Shown: positions 44,150 to 53,021, counted from the stretch's first letter. The stretch is 64,000 nucleotides of DNA from JAIBJN01 sp963775505 (GCA_963775505.1 CAVZIL010000011.1:62001-126000), one strand, 5' to 3'. Notes: generated by a model not told the origin, from the sequence alone. Translations and numbers: made by a program.

Positions 44150-45513
44150 CAGAGCCCCGGGCCCGACCCCGTGCCGACCACAGTGAACGCGCTGGTCGCC
44201 ACCGCGGGCACGAGCGTACCGAATGGGTACCGCTCGTCGTAGAAGTCGCTGCGGTTGACGAGGGTGACGTCCTTCGTCGAGCCGAGCAACCCGGCGGCGA
44301 GCGCGGGGAAGGACGTCGTGAAGCGGAGGTTGACGACCGGTGTCGTCACCTTGCCTCCCTCGATGCGGAAGGTCCCGTCGCGCGTCATGCCGGTGATGAT
44401 CCCCTCACGCGGGTCGACGACGCCCAGGTAGTGGAGTCGGGTCACGTAGATGCCCTCCCCGACGAGCTCGGCGAGCTCGTCGACCGACCCGGTTTCGCCG
44501 CCGGCCATCGAGAGGTTGAAAGGGATCGGCCCGAACGCCTGCGCGGGCGGCGCCAGAGCGTGTCCGGTCGACACGTGACCGTCCCCGGCCTGCTTCGCGG
44601 TGCGGCGGTCCCAGACGACGTCGCGCGCGACTCCTTCCTCGATCATGAGCACCCGCTGCTTGGGGACGCCCTCCAGGTCGAACGACTTGGGGTAGTTGCG
44701 CCGGTCGAGCCCGTCGTCCCAGAGGGTGAAGCTCTCGTCGAAGAGCTTCTCGCCGAGCCTCCCGGAGAGGTAGCTGCGGCCCTCGAGCAGGGCGAGGGCG
44801 TTGAGCGACGTGAAGGCGAAGTAGAAGAGGAGCTCCGAGATCGCGTACGGCTCGAGCACCGCGTGGAAGGTCTGGGGCTCGATCGGCGTGGCGCCGCGCG
44901 TCCGCGCCGCCTTCTCGCCGGCCTCGAGCGCCACGGCGGCCGGGTCGAGGTCGGAGGCGCGCCAGGACGTCGCCTCCGCGTAGCCGGACGAGTCGTCGTC
45001 GGCGGCGAGCGTCAGGACGCTCGCGTCGGTCATGGACTGGGAGACGGCGAGGCCGGTCGTCGATGCGACCGCGATCTCGGTGACACCGCTCGTGTAGTAG
45101 CCGTAGAGCCCGAGGCCGGGCGCCGCGGCGATCGCCGCGGCTGCCGCTTCCGCCTGGCCCTCCGGCGACAGGGCCGCCGTCGCTTCGTCCCAGCCCTCAA
45201 CCGGGGGAACGGGCACGGGCTCCTGCAGGCCTGCGAATCCCGGGTCGACGGGGGAGCTGTCGGCCGCTGCGGCGGCGTGGCGCGCCGCGTCGGCGAGACC
45301 CTCGTCGTCGGTGCGGTTCGTCGTCGCACAGCCGACGCGGCCGTCCCTGACCACGCGCAGCGTCACGGCCTCGTCGCGAATCAGGGTCGGCTGATGGACG
45401 GCGGAGGCGGCGAAGCGGGCGAACCCGGAGCTCTCGACGTGAACCGACGCGTCCGCCTCGTCGCCCTCGGCGGCCTTGACGGCACGCTCGGCTAGCTCGA
45501 GGGCGCGGGTCAC
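44149..45513 (-). CDS. TldE/PmbA-family protein
   Basis: The protein is 454 residues, the partner subunit of TldD. It lacks the HExxxH metal motif, as TldE proteins do, and shows LRVVRDGRVGCATTN, YFAFTSLNALALLEGRSYL and TGMTRDGTFRIEGG. In E. coli TldD-TldE is a metallopeptidase that cuts unfolded peptides such as microcin and CcdA. GTG start lies in the left arm of a perfect hairpin (45511-45533). A terminator-like hairpin separates it from tldD. Confidence 0.88.
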   Translation of the reverse strand: MTRALELAERAVKAAEGDEADASVHVESSGFARFAASAVHQPTLIRDEAVTLRVVRDGRVGCATTNRTDDEGLADAARHAAAAADSSPVDPGFAGLQEPVPVPPVEGWDEATAALSPEGQAEAAAAAIAAAPGLGLYGYYTSGVTEIAVASTTGLAVSQSMTDASVLTLAADDDSSGYAEATSWRASDLDPAAVALEAGEKAARTRGATPIEPQTFHAVLEPYAISELLFYFAFTSLNALALLEGRSYLSGRLGEKLFDESFTLWDDGLDRRNYPKSFDLEGVPKQRVLMIEEGVARDVVWDRRTAKQAGDGHVSTGHALAPPAQAFGPIPFNLSMAGGETGSVDELAELVGEGIYVTRLHYLGVVDPREGIITGMTRDGTFRIEGGKVTTPVVNLRFTTSFPALAAGLLGSTKDVTLVNRSDFYDERYPFGTLVPAVATSAFTVVGTGSGPGL

Positions 45514-45533
45514 GAGCCGGTCACCGGCTCGTG
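45511..45533 (-). promoter_or_regulatory. Hairpin covering the tldE-like start codon
   Basis: CACGAGCCGG-TCA-CCGGCTCGTG, a perfect 10-bp stem. The minus-strand GTG start is inside one arm, and no ribosome-binding site is visible next to it. Translation of the gene may depend on opening this structure. Confidence 0.55.
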
Positions 45534-45595
45534 AGTGCGGGGAAGGTGTGTGAGGGCACCGGGAGGTTCTCTCACTGCATCAAAGAAGGGGGCAC

Positions 45596-45620
45596 GCGGG
45601 GGAAACATGGTTTCCCCCGC
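45596..45620 (-). terminator. Hairpin between tldD and the tldE-like gene
   Basis: A perfect 11-bp stem GCGGGGGAAAC / GTTTCCCCCGC with a 3-base loop lies 27 bases after the tldD stop. It could terminate or attenuate transcription between the two partner genes. Confidence 0.6.
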
Positions 45621-45646
45621 GGGAGCGAGCCGGAGGCGAGCGACGC

Positions 45647-47089
45647 TCACGAACGGACGCCCACCTGGACGCCACGGAAGCGCGCGGGCGACGTGCCGTG
45701 GGAGACGTGGGCGTGCTGGCCCGGCTGGCCCTTGCCGCAGTTCGTGAGGCCGAACATCCTCCACTCCTCCGGCCCGGCTACGGCGTCCAGCCTCCCCCAG
45801 AAATCGGGCGTGACGCCCATGTACGTCGGGTCGCGCAGCATCTTGCCCAGCTTTCCTCTCTTGATCTCCCAGGCGACCTGGGTGCCGAACTGGAAGTTGA
45901 GGCGCTTGTCGTCGATCGACCAGCTCTTGTTCGTATGGAGGAAGAGGCCGTCGTCGACGTCGGCGAGCAGGTCCTCCAGGGTGCCGGCGCCGGGCTCGAG
46001 GTGCAGGTTCGACATGCGCACGAGCGGCATGCGACTCCAGCTGTCGGCGCGCATGGAGCCGCCGAGATCCCGCCCGATCCGGGCCGCGGTCTCCCGTGAG
46101 GCGATGTAGCCGGCGAGCACGCCGCTCTCGACGACCGGCTGGCGGCGGGCGGGCGAGCCCTCGTCGTCCCAGCGGAACGTGCCGAGACCCAGCGGCGTCG
46201 TGGGGTCGGCGGTGATGTTCATGTGCTCCGAGCCGTAGCGGAGCGTGCCGACGTCGTCCGGCTTGAGGAAGCTCGTCCCGGCGTATGCCGCCTCGGTGCC
46301 GTAGACGCGGTCGAGCTCGGTCGGGTGACCCACCGACTCGTGCACCTGGAGCACCATCTGCTCGGCGTCGACGACGATCGTCGTCACGCCGGAGGGGCAG
46401 GGGTCGGCGGTAAGGAGGGCCGCCGCTTCCTCCCCGATCCGCGGGGCCTCGCGGTCGAGCCCGAGCGCCTCCACGAACTCCCAGCCGGCCTGGCCGCTCG
46501 ACCCGCCGTGCGCGCTCGGGTAGCTCCGGTTCTGGACGCGGCCGTCGTCCGAGACGGCGAGCGCGTCGATGCCGCCGCCGCACTCCACGAAGCTCTGCGT
46601 CACGGCGGCTCCCTCCGAGGAGCGGAAGACACGCTGCTCGCGCATCGCGCGCACGGTTGCCTCGGTGATCTTCACCTCTGGCCGACCCATGCCCTCCTCC
46701 GCGCGGAGGCAGAGAGCGATCTTCTCTTCCAGCGGCACGTCGACGGGATCGCGCCCGACCGTGGGCGCGTAGTTGCCGCTCGCGGGCGGGATCGGTGTCA
46801 GCTCCACGCGCGTGCGCGCACGGGACGCGCTCGCTCGCGCAAAGGCCACGGCCCGTACGGCCGCATCGCGGGCACCCTCCGCGGAGAGCCGCGGGTCGCC
46901 GGCGAACCCCCAGGCGCCGTCCACGAGCACGCGAACGCCCATCCCCTCGGTCTCGGAGTCGGACACGGAGTCGACCTCGCCGTTCTTGGTCGCCACGAGC
47001 TGCGCGCGGCGTTGCACGACGCGGGCGTCCGCGTAGCCCGCACCGGCGGCGACGGCTGCGTCGATGGCGTCTCCTGCGAGGTCCTGCAC
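45647..47089 (-). CDS. tldD: TldD metallopeptidase subunit
   Basis: The 480-residue catalytic partner carries the zinc motif HESVGH at 250-255. Other family marks are YADARVVQRR, SGQAGWEFVEAL, YIASRETAARIG and MRADSWSRMPLVRMSNLHLEPG. In E. coli TldD with TldE forms a heterodimeric protease that degrades unfolded peptides. GTG start. Reading on the minus strand it is first, the TldE-like gene second, then the BNR and MoaD genes. Confidence 0.92.
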   Translation of the reverse strand: MQDLAGDAIDAAVAAGAGYADARVVQRRAQLVATKNGEVDSVSDSETEGMGVRVLVDGAWGFAGDPRLSAEGARDAAVRAVAFARASASRARTRVELTPIPPASGNYAPTVGRDPVDVPLEEKIALCLRAEEGMGRPEVKITEATVRAMREQRVFRSSEGAAVTQSFVECGGGIDALAVSDDGRVQNRSYPSAHGGSSGQAGWEFVEALGLDREAPRIGEEAAALLTADPCPSGVTTIVVDAEQMVLQVHESVGHPTELDRVYGTEAAYAGTSFLKPDDVGTLRYGSEHMNITADPTTPLGLGTFRWDDEGSPARRQPVVESGVLAGYIASRETAARIGRDLGGSMRADSWSRMPLVRMSNLHLEPGAGTLEDLLADVDDGLFLHTNKSWSIDDKRLNFQFGTQVAWEIKRGKLGKMLRDPTYMGVTPDFWGRLDAVAGPEEWRMFGLTNCGKGQPGQHAHVSHGTSPARFRGVQVGVRS

Positions 47090-47167
47090 GGCGTGCGTAC
47101 CTTACTGACGCGGTTCGACCCGGCCGTGCACTACGCGCCAAAAAGGCCGCCTGCGGGCGCCCTTGCA

Positions 47168-47253
<86 letters not shown>

Positions 47254-47307
47254 GTGACGGCCAAATTGTAGCGAGTTGACTCCGTCCGATCGCCGCGCTA
47301 CCTTGTA

Positions 47308-47321
47308 CGAACAGACGTTCG
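47308..47321 (+). promoter_or_regulatory. SOS box (LexA operator)
   Basis: CGAAC-AGAC-GTTCG is a perfect palindrome matching the CGAAC-N4-GTTCG box of Gram-positive LexA. It lies 18 bases before the lexA start, so lexA is autoregulated. Confidence 0.92.
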
Positions 47322-47338
47322 ACCAGTGAGGGAGGCAG

Positions 47339-47983
47339 ATGCTCACGCAGCGTCAGCGGGAGGTCTACGAGTTCGTCGTCAGCTACTCGGATTCGCACGG
47401 GTATCCGCCCACCGTGCGCGAGATCGGGGAGGCCGTGGGGCTCGCCTCGCCGTCGACCGTCCATGCCCATCTGGCCAACCTGGAGCGCGCGGGCTACCTT
47501 CGGCGCGACCCGACCAAGCCGCGGGCGCTCGAGGTCACGAAACGCGAGCGGGCAGCCGCCGGCGCAACCGTGACCGTGCCCGACGTCGGAGAGGTTCGGG
47601 TGCTCCCGCTCGTGGGCGAGATCGCCGCCGGGGGTCCGTTGCTCGCCGAGGAGAACGTGGAAGATCACCTCGCGGTCCCCGACACGCTCTCGCGCGGGGG
47701 TGAGGAGTTTCTGCTTCGCGTCAAGGGCGAGAGCATGGTCGAGGCGGGGATCCTCGACGGCGACTTCGTCGTCGTCCAGCGGCAGCAGACCGCGCGGGAC
47801 GGGGACATCGTCGTGGCGCTGGCCGGCCAGGACGAGGCCGCGGACGAGGCGACCGTGAAGCGGTTCTTCCGCGAGAAGGGCCGCGTGCGGCTGCAACCCG
47901 AGAACTCCGCGATGGAGCCGCTGTACCCCGAGCACGTCAGCATCCTCGGAAAGGTCGTCGGCGTGTTCCGGAGGGTGGGTTGA
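47339..47983 (+). CDS. lexA: LexA SOS repressor
   Basis: The 214-residue repressor has a winged helix at 1-65 (REIGEAVGLASPSTVHAHLA) and an S24 peptidase domain. The self-cleavage site is Ala97-Gly98 in GEIAAGGP; the catalytic dyad is Ser132 (GESMVEAG) and Lys174 (ATVKRFF). RecA filaments on damaged DNA trigger self-cleavage and SOS induction. GAGGGAGG precedes ATG, and a perfect SOS box lies upstream. The neighbouring downstream gene is a small zinc ribbon that may be cotranscribed. Confidence 0.97.
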   Translation: MLTQRQREVYEFVVSYSDSHGYPPTVREIGEAVGLASPSTVHAHLANLERAGYLRRDPTKPRALEVTKRERAAAGATVTVPDVGEVRVLPLVGEIAAGGPLLAEENVEDHLAVPDTLSRGGEEFLLRVKGESMVEAGILDGDFVVVQRQQTARDGDIVVALAGQDEAADEATVKRFFREKGRVRLQPENSAMEPLYPEHVSILGKVVGVFRRVG

Positions 47984-47990
47984 GCATCTG

Positions 47991-48185
47991 ATGTCGGAGG
48001 TCGTCACGCTCAACCGCACGCTCGACCAGGAGCTCCTGGCGCTCATGCGCGGCGCGAGCCTGGAGTGTCCGGCGTGCGGCGAGTTCGTCCTGCACCGTGA
48101 CGGGGCGATCGAGTGCCCGGAGTGCGGATCCGGATTCAGGAAGGCCGACGGAGCCACGCTACACTTGGGGGTGCAGGCCGGGTGA
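47991..48185 (+). CDS. Small zinc-ribbon protein ending inside rnpB
   Basis: A 64-residue protein with CPACGEF and CPECGSGF, the two halves of a zinc ribbon 13 residues apart. It begins 7 bases after lexA and is probably cotranscribed with it, so it could be an SOS-controlled small protein (inference). Its last four codons overlap the 5' end of the RNase P RNA, so the rnpB promoter must lie within this gene. Confidence 0.7.
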   Translation: MSEVVTLNRTLDQELLALMRGASLECPACGEFVLHRDGAIECPECGSGFRKADGATLHLGVQAG

Positions 48186-48521
48186 CCGCGGGCCGCGCGA
48201 GCGGCTCGAGGAAAGTCCGGACACCGCAGGGCAGGACGCTGGGGAAATCCCAGGCGGCGAAAGCCGACGGAAAGTGGCACAGAAAGGAGACCGCCACCGG
48301 CGAAACTGATCTCCGGAGACGCCGGTGGTAAGGGTGAAAAGGTGGGGTAAGAGCCCACCAGCGTCGTGGTGACACGGCGGCTGCCAAACCCCGTCCGGTG
48401 CAAGGCGAACAGGCTCCACTGAGGTGGCCCGCCGAGGAGCCGGGTACGCCGCACGAGCCTCCGTGAAAGCGGAGGCCGAGATGGATGGTCATCCTCGACA
48501 GAATCCGGCTTACAGGCCTGC
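48173..48521 (+). ncRNA. rnpB: RNase P RNA (type A)
   Basis: The catalytic RNA that matures tRNA 5' ends. P1 pairs GCAGGCC (48173-48179) with GGCCTGC (48515-48521). Conserved blocks are all present: GAGGAAAGTCCGGAC (48208-48222), AGGGTGAAA at 48331, GAGCCCACC at 48351, and ACAGAATCCGGCTTA (48498-48512). A TACACT -10-like box lies at 48160-48165, inside the zinc-ribbon gene. Strong terminator follows. Confidence 0.97.
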
Positions 48522-48525
48522 TACG

Positions 48526-48553
48526 GAAAAAGCCCTGGTAGCGGGGCTTTTTC
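48526..48553 (+). terminator. rnpB intrinsic terminator
   Basis: AAAAAGCCC / GGGCTTTTT, a 9-bp stem with an 8-base loop and its own T-run, directly follows rnpB. Confidence 0.9.
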
Positions 48554-48744
48554 TATTGCGACCTTTCGCTACGGACTCGTCACGGTTTCGGTTTAGGCAG
48601 CCCTTCGGCGGTCTCTCTGGAACCGCTCGGCGAGGGCGCCCGACGGTTGCCTTGAGGCTTGTCGGCGTCACTCCGCCCCGCGAGTCGGACACTAGCAGCC
48701 GAGTCAGCGAGGCTCCCTTGTCCTCGGTAGGAGGACGCCTTGAA

Positions 48745-49365
48745 GTGAGCGAAGCCGGGCCTCGGCACAATGGTGCCGTGCTCTTCAAGCTCACCGAGTA
48801 CGCGCGCGCCGAGCAGAACTTCGTGTACGACGCCGTCGCCGCGCTCGCTCGAAGCCGCGGCGGCATCGCGGCCGATATCAGGGCTGAGCCCATGCCGCGA
48901 GTTGGGACCACTCAGATCACGACCGACGAGGGTGAGACCGTCGAGTTCGAGCCGTTTGCCGTGTCCGCTCCCATGCGCATCGGCTGGGAGGACATCGCGA
49001 ACAGCAACATCGGTGCAATGCTCGCAACGATCGACGAGGCGGCCGAGAGCTATCACGAGCAGCTCTCGAAGCGGATCTACGAACATCTCGAAACGCTCAC
49101 GACGGCGACGGGGAACGTCGTCGACGCGAGCGGCAAGTCCGTCTTCGACGCCATGTGCGAGATGTTCGAGAAGGTCGAGCTGAGCTTCGAGGATGACGGA
49201 TCGATCTCAAAGGGGTTCGCCATCTACGCGTCGCCCGACGTGGCCGAGAAGCTAGCCAGTGCAGACGCCGAGATGACATCCGAGCAGCGTCGGAAGTTTG
49301 ACGAGCTGATCGACAGGAAGCGGCAGGAGTTCTTTGCTCGAAAACGTCGTCGCCAGCTTCCTTGA
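48745..49365 (+). CDS. Unknown protein of the two-gene nuclease cassette
   Basis: GTG 48745 is chosen because AGGAGGA lies 9 bases upstream. The 206-residue product resembles no family I recognise. It has a helical N-terminal part (LTEYARAEQNFVYDAVAALA), a beta-rich centre (VEFEPFAVSAPMRIGWED), a long acidic helix pair, and a very basic C-terminus (QEFFARKRRR). It overlaps the following nuclease gene by 32 bases, so the two are coupled and probably act together. The pair lies immediately after rnpB next to an AbiE-like system, which points to defence or a mobile origin (inference). Confidence 0.7.
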   Translation: MSEAGPRHNGAVLFKLTEYARAEQNFVYDAVAALARSRGGIAADIRAEPMPRVGTTQITTDEGETVEFEPFAVSAPMRIGWEDIANSNIGAMLATIDEAAESYHEQLSKRIYEHLETLTTATGNVVDASGKSVFDAMCEMFEKVELSFEDDGSISKGFAIYASPDVAEKLASADAEMTSEQRRKFDELIDRKRQEFFARKRRRQLP

Positions 49366-50787
49366 CGCGGTTGGCGAGCGGGAGTTCGACGCCCCGCTGA
49401 TCGCCCTGCTCCGCTCGCATGGATTCCACGACATCCACCTCGTGCACGGGAGCTATGAGTTCGGGAAGGACGTCATCGCCCAGCGAGAGCATGACGGCGC
49501 ACCGACCCAGTACGCCTTTCAGAGCAAAGCCGGCAACCTGACGCTCGCGGACTGGACCGCGATCCGGGGTCAGATCGACCTCCTCCGCACTAACGAGCTT
49601 TGGCACCCCGCCTTCAATAGAGATCTTCCACGCATAGGCGTTCTCGTCCTCACCGGAAGGCTGACCGGAGCGGCTCCGCTGGAGGTGCAGGACTACCAGC
49701 GTCAGGTCGTCGAGCGTGGCGAGACGCCACTGGAGGTTTGGGACCGCGAGCGCCTGATCGAACTCTTCTCAGCATCACCGGACGCGGGACTCGCTGGCCT
49801 CTCGGAAGGACCGCTTCTCGAGCTCGTCGCAAGGATTGAATCAGCCGAGATTACGGAGATCGAGCTCGAGAGGTATTCCGTGCGATGGATCCGCGACGGG
49901 AGGCCGCGTGACTGGAAGTCCGTGCTCGAAGCAGGCATCATCGCCAACCGACTTCGCCAAGCCGAGCGACTCGACCTCGCATGCTTCACCTCTCTTGCGC
50001 TTTTGCGCGGAGTCTGGGCGTCGGCGCACAGTGCACCCGAGCCACCGGAAGCGACGCTCGAGGCGCAGGCCGTACTCGCGCGGGATCTGTTTCAATCCCA
50101 CGCGGCGGAGCTGTGGGCTCGGTGCGGGCCGAGTGAGCTCGACCCAAGGGAGCTGATCGCCTCCGACGACGAAGGTGTCTTCCTGACCTACCCGTGCGCT
50201 GCCTTCGGCTCATGGAGATGCTCGGGATGTACGGGCTCCTGCTGGAGCCCGGTGAGCAGCGGCCGCTCGCGGAATGGCTGGCGCAGTTCCTCGAACGGCA
50301 GCCTGGAGCCGCACACCCGATCTCTGACAGATGGGCCGTTTCGATGCTTCCCGCGCTTCTGCTTGCTCGCAAAGCGGACGCGGCTGGGGTCGGCCGGTAC
50401 CTGGAGCGCGTCGTTACCTGGCTGGGAGATACGCACCAGGGCGAGGCGGCAGGGCTTGCCTCCTACCACGCCGATAGCAGGGAGGAAGCTGACTTTCTGC
50501 TCGGGGGTTCGCTCGAGCATGTCCCACACAAGCGCCGTGGCCACTCGTACCTCGCCACCGTCGTTCTCGACGTCGCGGCAGCGTTTGAGCTTCGTGACGT
50601 CTACAACGTTGCGTTCAACGACATCGCGGCTGTCGACCTCACGCCCGTCGTGCCGCTTCCGATGGACGATGCCTCGCAATACTTGGTATCGGGCCGCGAC
50701 GTCGACGTCCCGCTAACACGAGCCCCAAGTACGCGGAGTCGCCGACGGCGGCGACGGCTGGCGAACGGCGGCTCATCACGACGATGA
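49334..50787 (+). CDS. Mrr-like restriction-endonuclease-fold protein, frame broken
   Basis: TTG 49334 with AGGAG upstream starts a protein whose first 110 residues look like an Mrr/PD-(D/E)XK nuclease. They show HGSYEFGKDVIAQREH, then QYAFQSKAGN, giving Asp46 and Gln63-x-Lys65, followed by IRGQIDLL. A helical domain follows to about 290. One base appears to be missing near 50205; in the next frame the protein goes on as LMEMLGMYGLLLEPGEQRPL and ends at 50787 with a basic Arg-rich tail. The rebuilt length is about 484 residues. Presumed activity: DNA cleavage or modification-dependent restriction. The partner gene overlaps upstream. Confidence 0.65.
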
Positions 50788-51036
50788 TCTAAGCCGCTAT
50801 CTCTTGGGGCGGGCTGGGCACCCCTGGGATGCCCTGTCGCTCTCGATCGTCACTCGCGATCGGCATTGGGTCGCACTTCTGCGTGCCCTCTAAGGCAACG
50901 AGTGTCCCGGGTTGACCCGTAGTCTCTGCTCGACCCTCTGGGCGCGATCGCACGTTCTCTCCGGAGGATGAGGGCGATCCTGCGTCCGCTGGCCTCGTCT
51001 GCCCCTCTACCGGCTCCGCTGAAGGGACCCTCCTGG

Positions 51037-51119
51037 TTCCGCTGGAAGCGGAACTTGGCGATTTCGCGGAATCTGGGTATCATGTGACACGGAAATGCCA
51101 TATTCCGCTGACAGCGAAA
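51037..51119 (+). promoter_or_regulatory. Paired palindromes at the AbiE-like operon start
   Basis: TTCCGCT-GGA-AGCGGAA (51037-51053) and TTCCGCT-GAC-AGCGAAA (51103-51119) are 66 bases apart and sit in a longer direct repeat continuing CTTGGCGATTTC / CTCAGCGATTTC. The second overlaps the first codons of the antitoxin gene. AbiEi antitoxins are known to repress their own operon at inverted repeats. The surrounding 307-base gap (50788-51094) otherwise holds nothing recognised. Confidence 0.7.
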
Positions 51120-52216
51120 CTCAGCGATTTCTTGATGACCCACCTCCGGAACGGGAGGCGGACGTACTGCGTGCGGCGATCGAGCTCCTGCGCGCGCGCC
51201 TGCCTGCGACTTGGACACTCGACGCGAACGTCGAGCCCGGGCGTCGCGACCTGCGCGTCGACGCGGAGCTCCGGCTGCGAGCGCCCGACGGCGGCGAGGT
51301 CACCGTCCTCGTCGAGGCGAAGCGCCTGCTGAACACCCGCGATGTGCCCGTGGCCCTCGAGCAGCTGCAGCGGGCGGCCGCCGGCCGAGGCGAACAGGAC
51401 GCCGTCTTTGTGCTGGCCGCCCGCTACCTGGCGCCGGCCACGCGCGAGCGGATCGCCGTGGCCGGAGCGGGCTACGTCGACCTCACCGGCAACATGCTGC
51501 TCGCCGCCGACCGTCCGGCCCTGCTCGTCCGGGATCGTGGTGCCGACCGCGACCCCTGGCGCGGACCCGGCCGGCCGCGGGGAACGCTCAAGGGCCCGCC
51601 GGCGGCGCGTGTGGTTCGCGCCCTGATCGACTTCGCACCTCCGTACAGCGTGCCCGAGCTCGCCGAGCGGGCCGACGCTTCGACCGGGGCGACCTACCGC
51701 GTGGTCGAGTTCCTCGAAGGGCAGGAGCTCGTGGAGCGAGAACGCCGCGGGCCGATCATGGATGTCCGCTGGCGGCCGCTGCTCGAACGGTGGAGCCGCG
51801 ACTACGGGTTCGCGCAGTCGAACACTGTCGCCACCTTCCTCGAGCCGCGGGGTCTCGCTGCCCTCACGGCCCGACTCGTCGGTGCAGCAGAGCTCGACTA
51901 CGTCCTCACGGGATCCGTGGCTGCCGAGCGGGTCGCTGCCTATGCCCCCGCTCGTCTTGCGATGCTGTACGTACGCGACATCGTCGCCGCGGCAGCGCTA
52001 CTCGAGCTGCGACCGACCACGACGGGCGCGAACGTTGCCCTTGCGACCGGCGACTACGACGTCGTCTTCGAGCGAGCTCAAGTCGTCGACGGCCTCCGGC
52101 TCGCAGCAGTGAGCCAAGTCGCAGTCGACCTTCTCACCGGTCCCGGCCGCAACCCGAGCGAAGCAGGCGCGTTGCTCGACTGGATGCAGAACAATGAACC
52201 AGCCTGGCGACGCTGA
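51095..52216 (+). CDS. AbiEi-like antitoxin with nuclease-like N-terminal domain
   Basis: A 373-residue protein in three parts. Residues 45-110 resemble a restriction-endonuclease-like fold (RRDLRVDAELRL and VTVLVEAKR, with Asp56, Glu74-x-Lys76, then LEQLQR). Residues about 165-225 are a winged helix (YSVPELAERADASTGATYRV). The C-terminal part carries the AbiEi-type ending AAVSQVAVDLLTGPGRNP. It overlaps the nucleotidyltransferase gene by 23 bases and is preceded by palindromic operators, as type IV AbiE systems are. The role is repression and neutralisation of the toxin (inferred from family and context). Confidence 0.8.
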   Translation: MPYSADSETQRFLDDPPPEREADVLRAAIELLRARLPATWTLDANVEPGRRDLRVDAELRLRAPDGGEVTVLVEAKRLLNTRDVPVALEQLQRAAAGRGEQDAVFVLAARYLAPATRERIAVAGAGYVDLTGNMLLAADRPALLVRDRGADRDPWRGPGRPRGTLKGPPAARVVRALIDFAPPYSVPELAERADASTGATYRVVEFLEGQELVERERRGPIMDVRWRPLLERWSRDYGFAQSNTVATFLEPRGLAALTARLVGAAELDYVLTGSVAAERVAAYAPARLAMLYVRDIVAAAALLELRPTTTGANVALATGDYDVVFERAQVVDGLRLAAVSQVAVDLLTGPGRNPSEAGALLDWMQNNEPAWRR

Positions 52217-53021
52217 GACTCTCGTCGCCGCGCGCTCGGCGCTGCTCGACGCCTTGGAGGCGCTCGCGGATCAGCGCGAAGCCCTAGTGCTGATCGGCGC
52301 CCAGGCCATCTACCTCCACACCGGCGCCGCGCCGGTGGCGCTCGGCGAGGCGACCAAGGACACCGACTTTGCCATCGACCCGCGCGCGCTGCCCGACGAC
52401 CCACTGCTCGAGGAGGCGATGCAGCGCGCCGGGTTCCACCGCAACCTCGCCGACCCGCAGCCCGGTAGTTGGCTCTCGCCGCGCGGGATTCCCGTCGACC
52501 TGATGGTGCCGGCGGCACTCGCCGGGGAGGGTGGTCGCCGCGGCGCTCGCATTCCGCCGCATAGCCGTCACGCAACGCGCCGCGCGCCCGGCCTTGAGGC
52601 GGCAGTCGTCGACCACGCACCGATGACCATCGCCGCCCTCGACGCGAACGACACTCGCTCGGCCGAGATGGAAGTCGCCGGGCCCGCCGCCCTGCTCGTC
52701 GCGAAGCTGCACAAGCTCGGGGAGCGCCGGGACACGCCGGGACGTCTGCTCGACAAGGACGCGCACGACATCTACCGGCTGCTCGTTGCGGTCGACACCG
52801 CCACGCTCGCCACGGCCTTCGCCAAGCTGCAGGGAGACGAGCTCGCGGGCAGCGTGACCGACGAGGCGATCTTCCACATGGAGCTCTTCGCATCCGGCCC
52901 GGACGCGCTCGGTTCGACGATGGCCGGTCGCGCCGAGGAGCTCTTCGGCAATGCCGAGGTCGTCAGCGCTGCCGTCGCCACGCTGGCCGCCGACCTGGTA
53001 GCGGTCCTGCAGCGCGGCTGA
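52194..53021 (+). CDS. AbiEii-like nucleotidyltransferase toxin
   Basis: A 275-residue member of the AbiEii/DNA-polymerase-beta nucleotidyltransferase superfamily: LIGAQAIYLHTG followed by ATKDTDFAID, with Asp56 and Asp58 as the metal-binding pair. The usual GS is GA here, which is tolerated in related proteins. The C-terminal half is helical (LLVAKLHKLGERR, KDAHDIYRLL). AbiEii toxins transfer nucleotides to a target, such as tRNA in the relatives studied, and stop growth during phage infection. A strong terminator follows. Confidence 0.82.
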   Translation: MNQPGDAETLVAARSALLDALEALADQREALVLIGAQAIYLHTGAAPVALGEATKDTDFAIDPRALPDDPLLEEAMQRAGFHRNLADPQPGSWLSPRGIPVDLMVPAALAGEGGRRGARIPPHSRHATRRAPGLEAAVVDHAPMTIAALDANDTRSAEMEVAGPAALLVAKLHKLGERRDTPGRLLDKDAHDIYRLLVAVDTATLATAFAKLQGDELAGSVTDEAIFHMELFASGPDALGSTMAGRAEELFGNAEVVSAAVATLAADLVAVLQRG

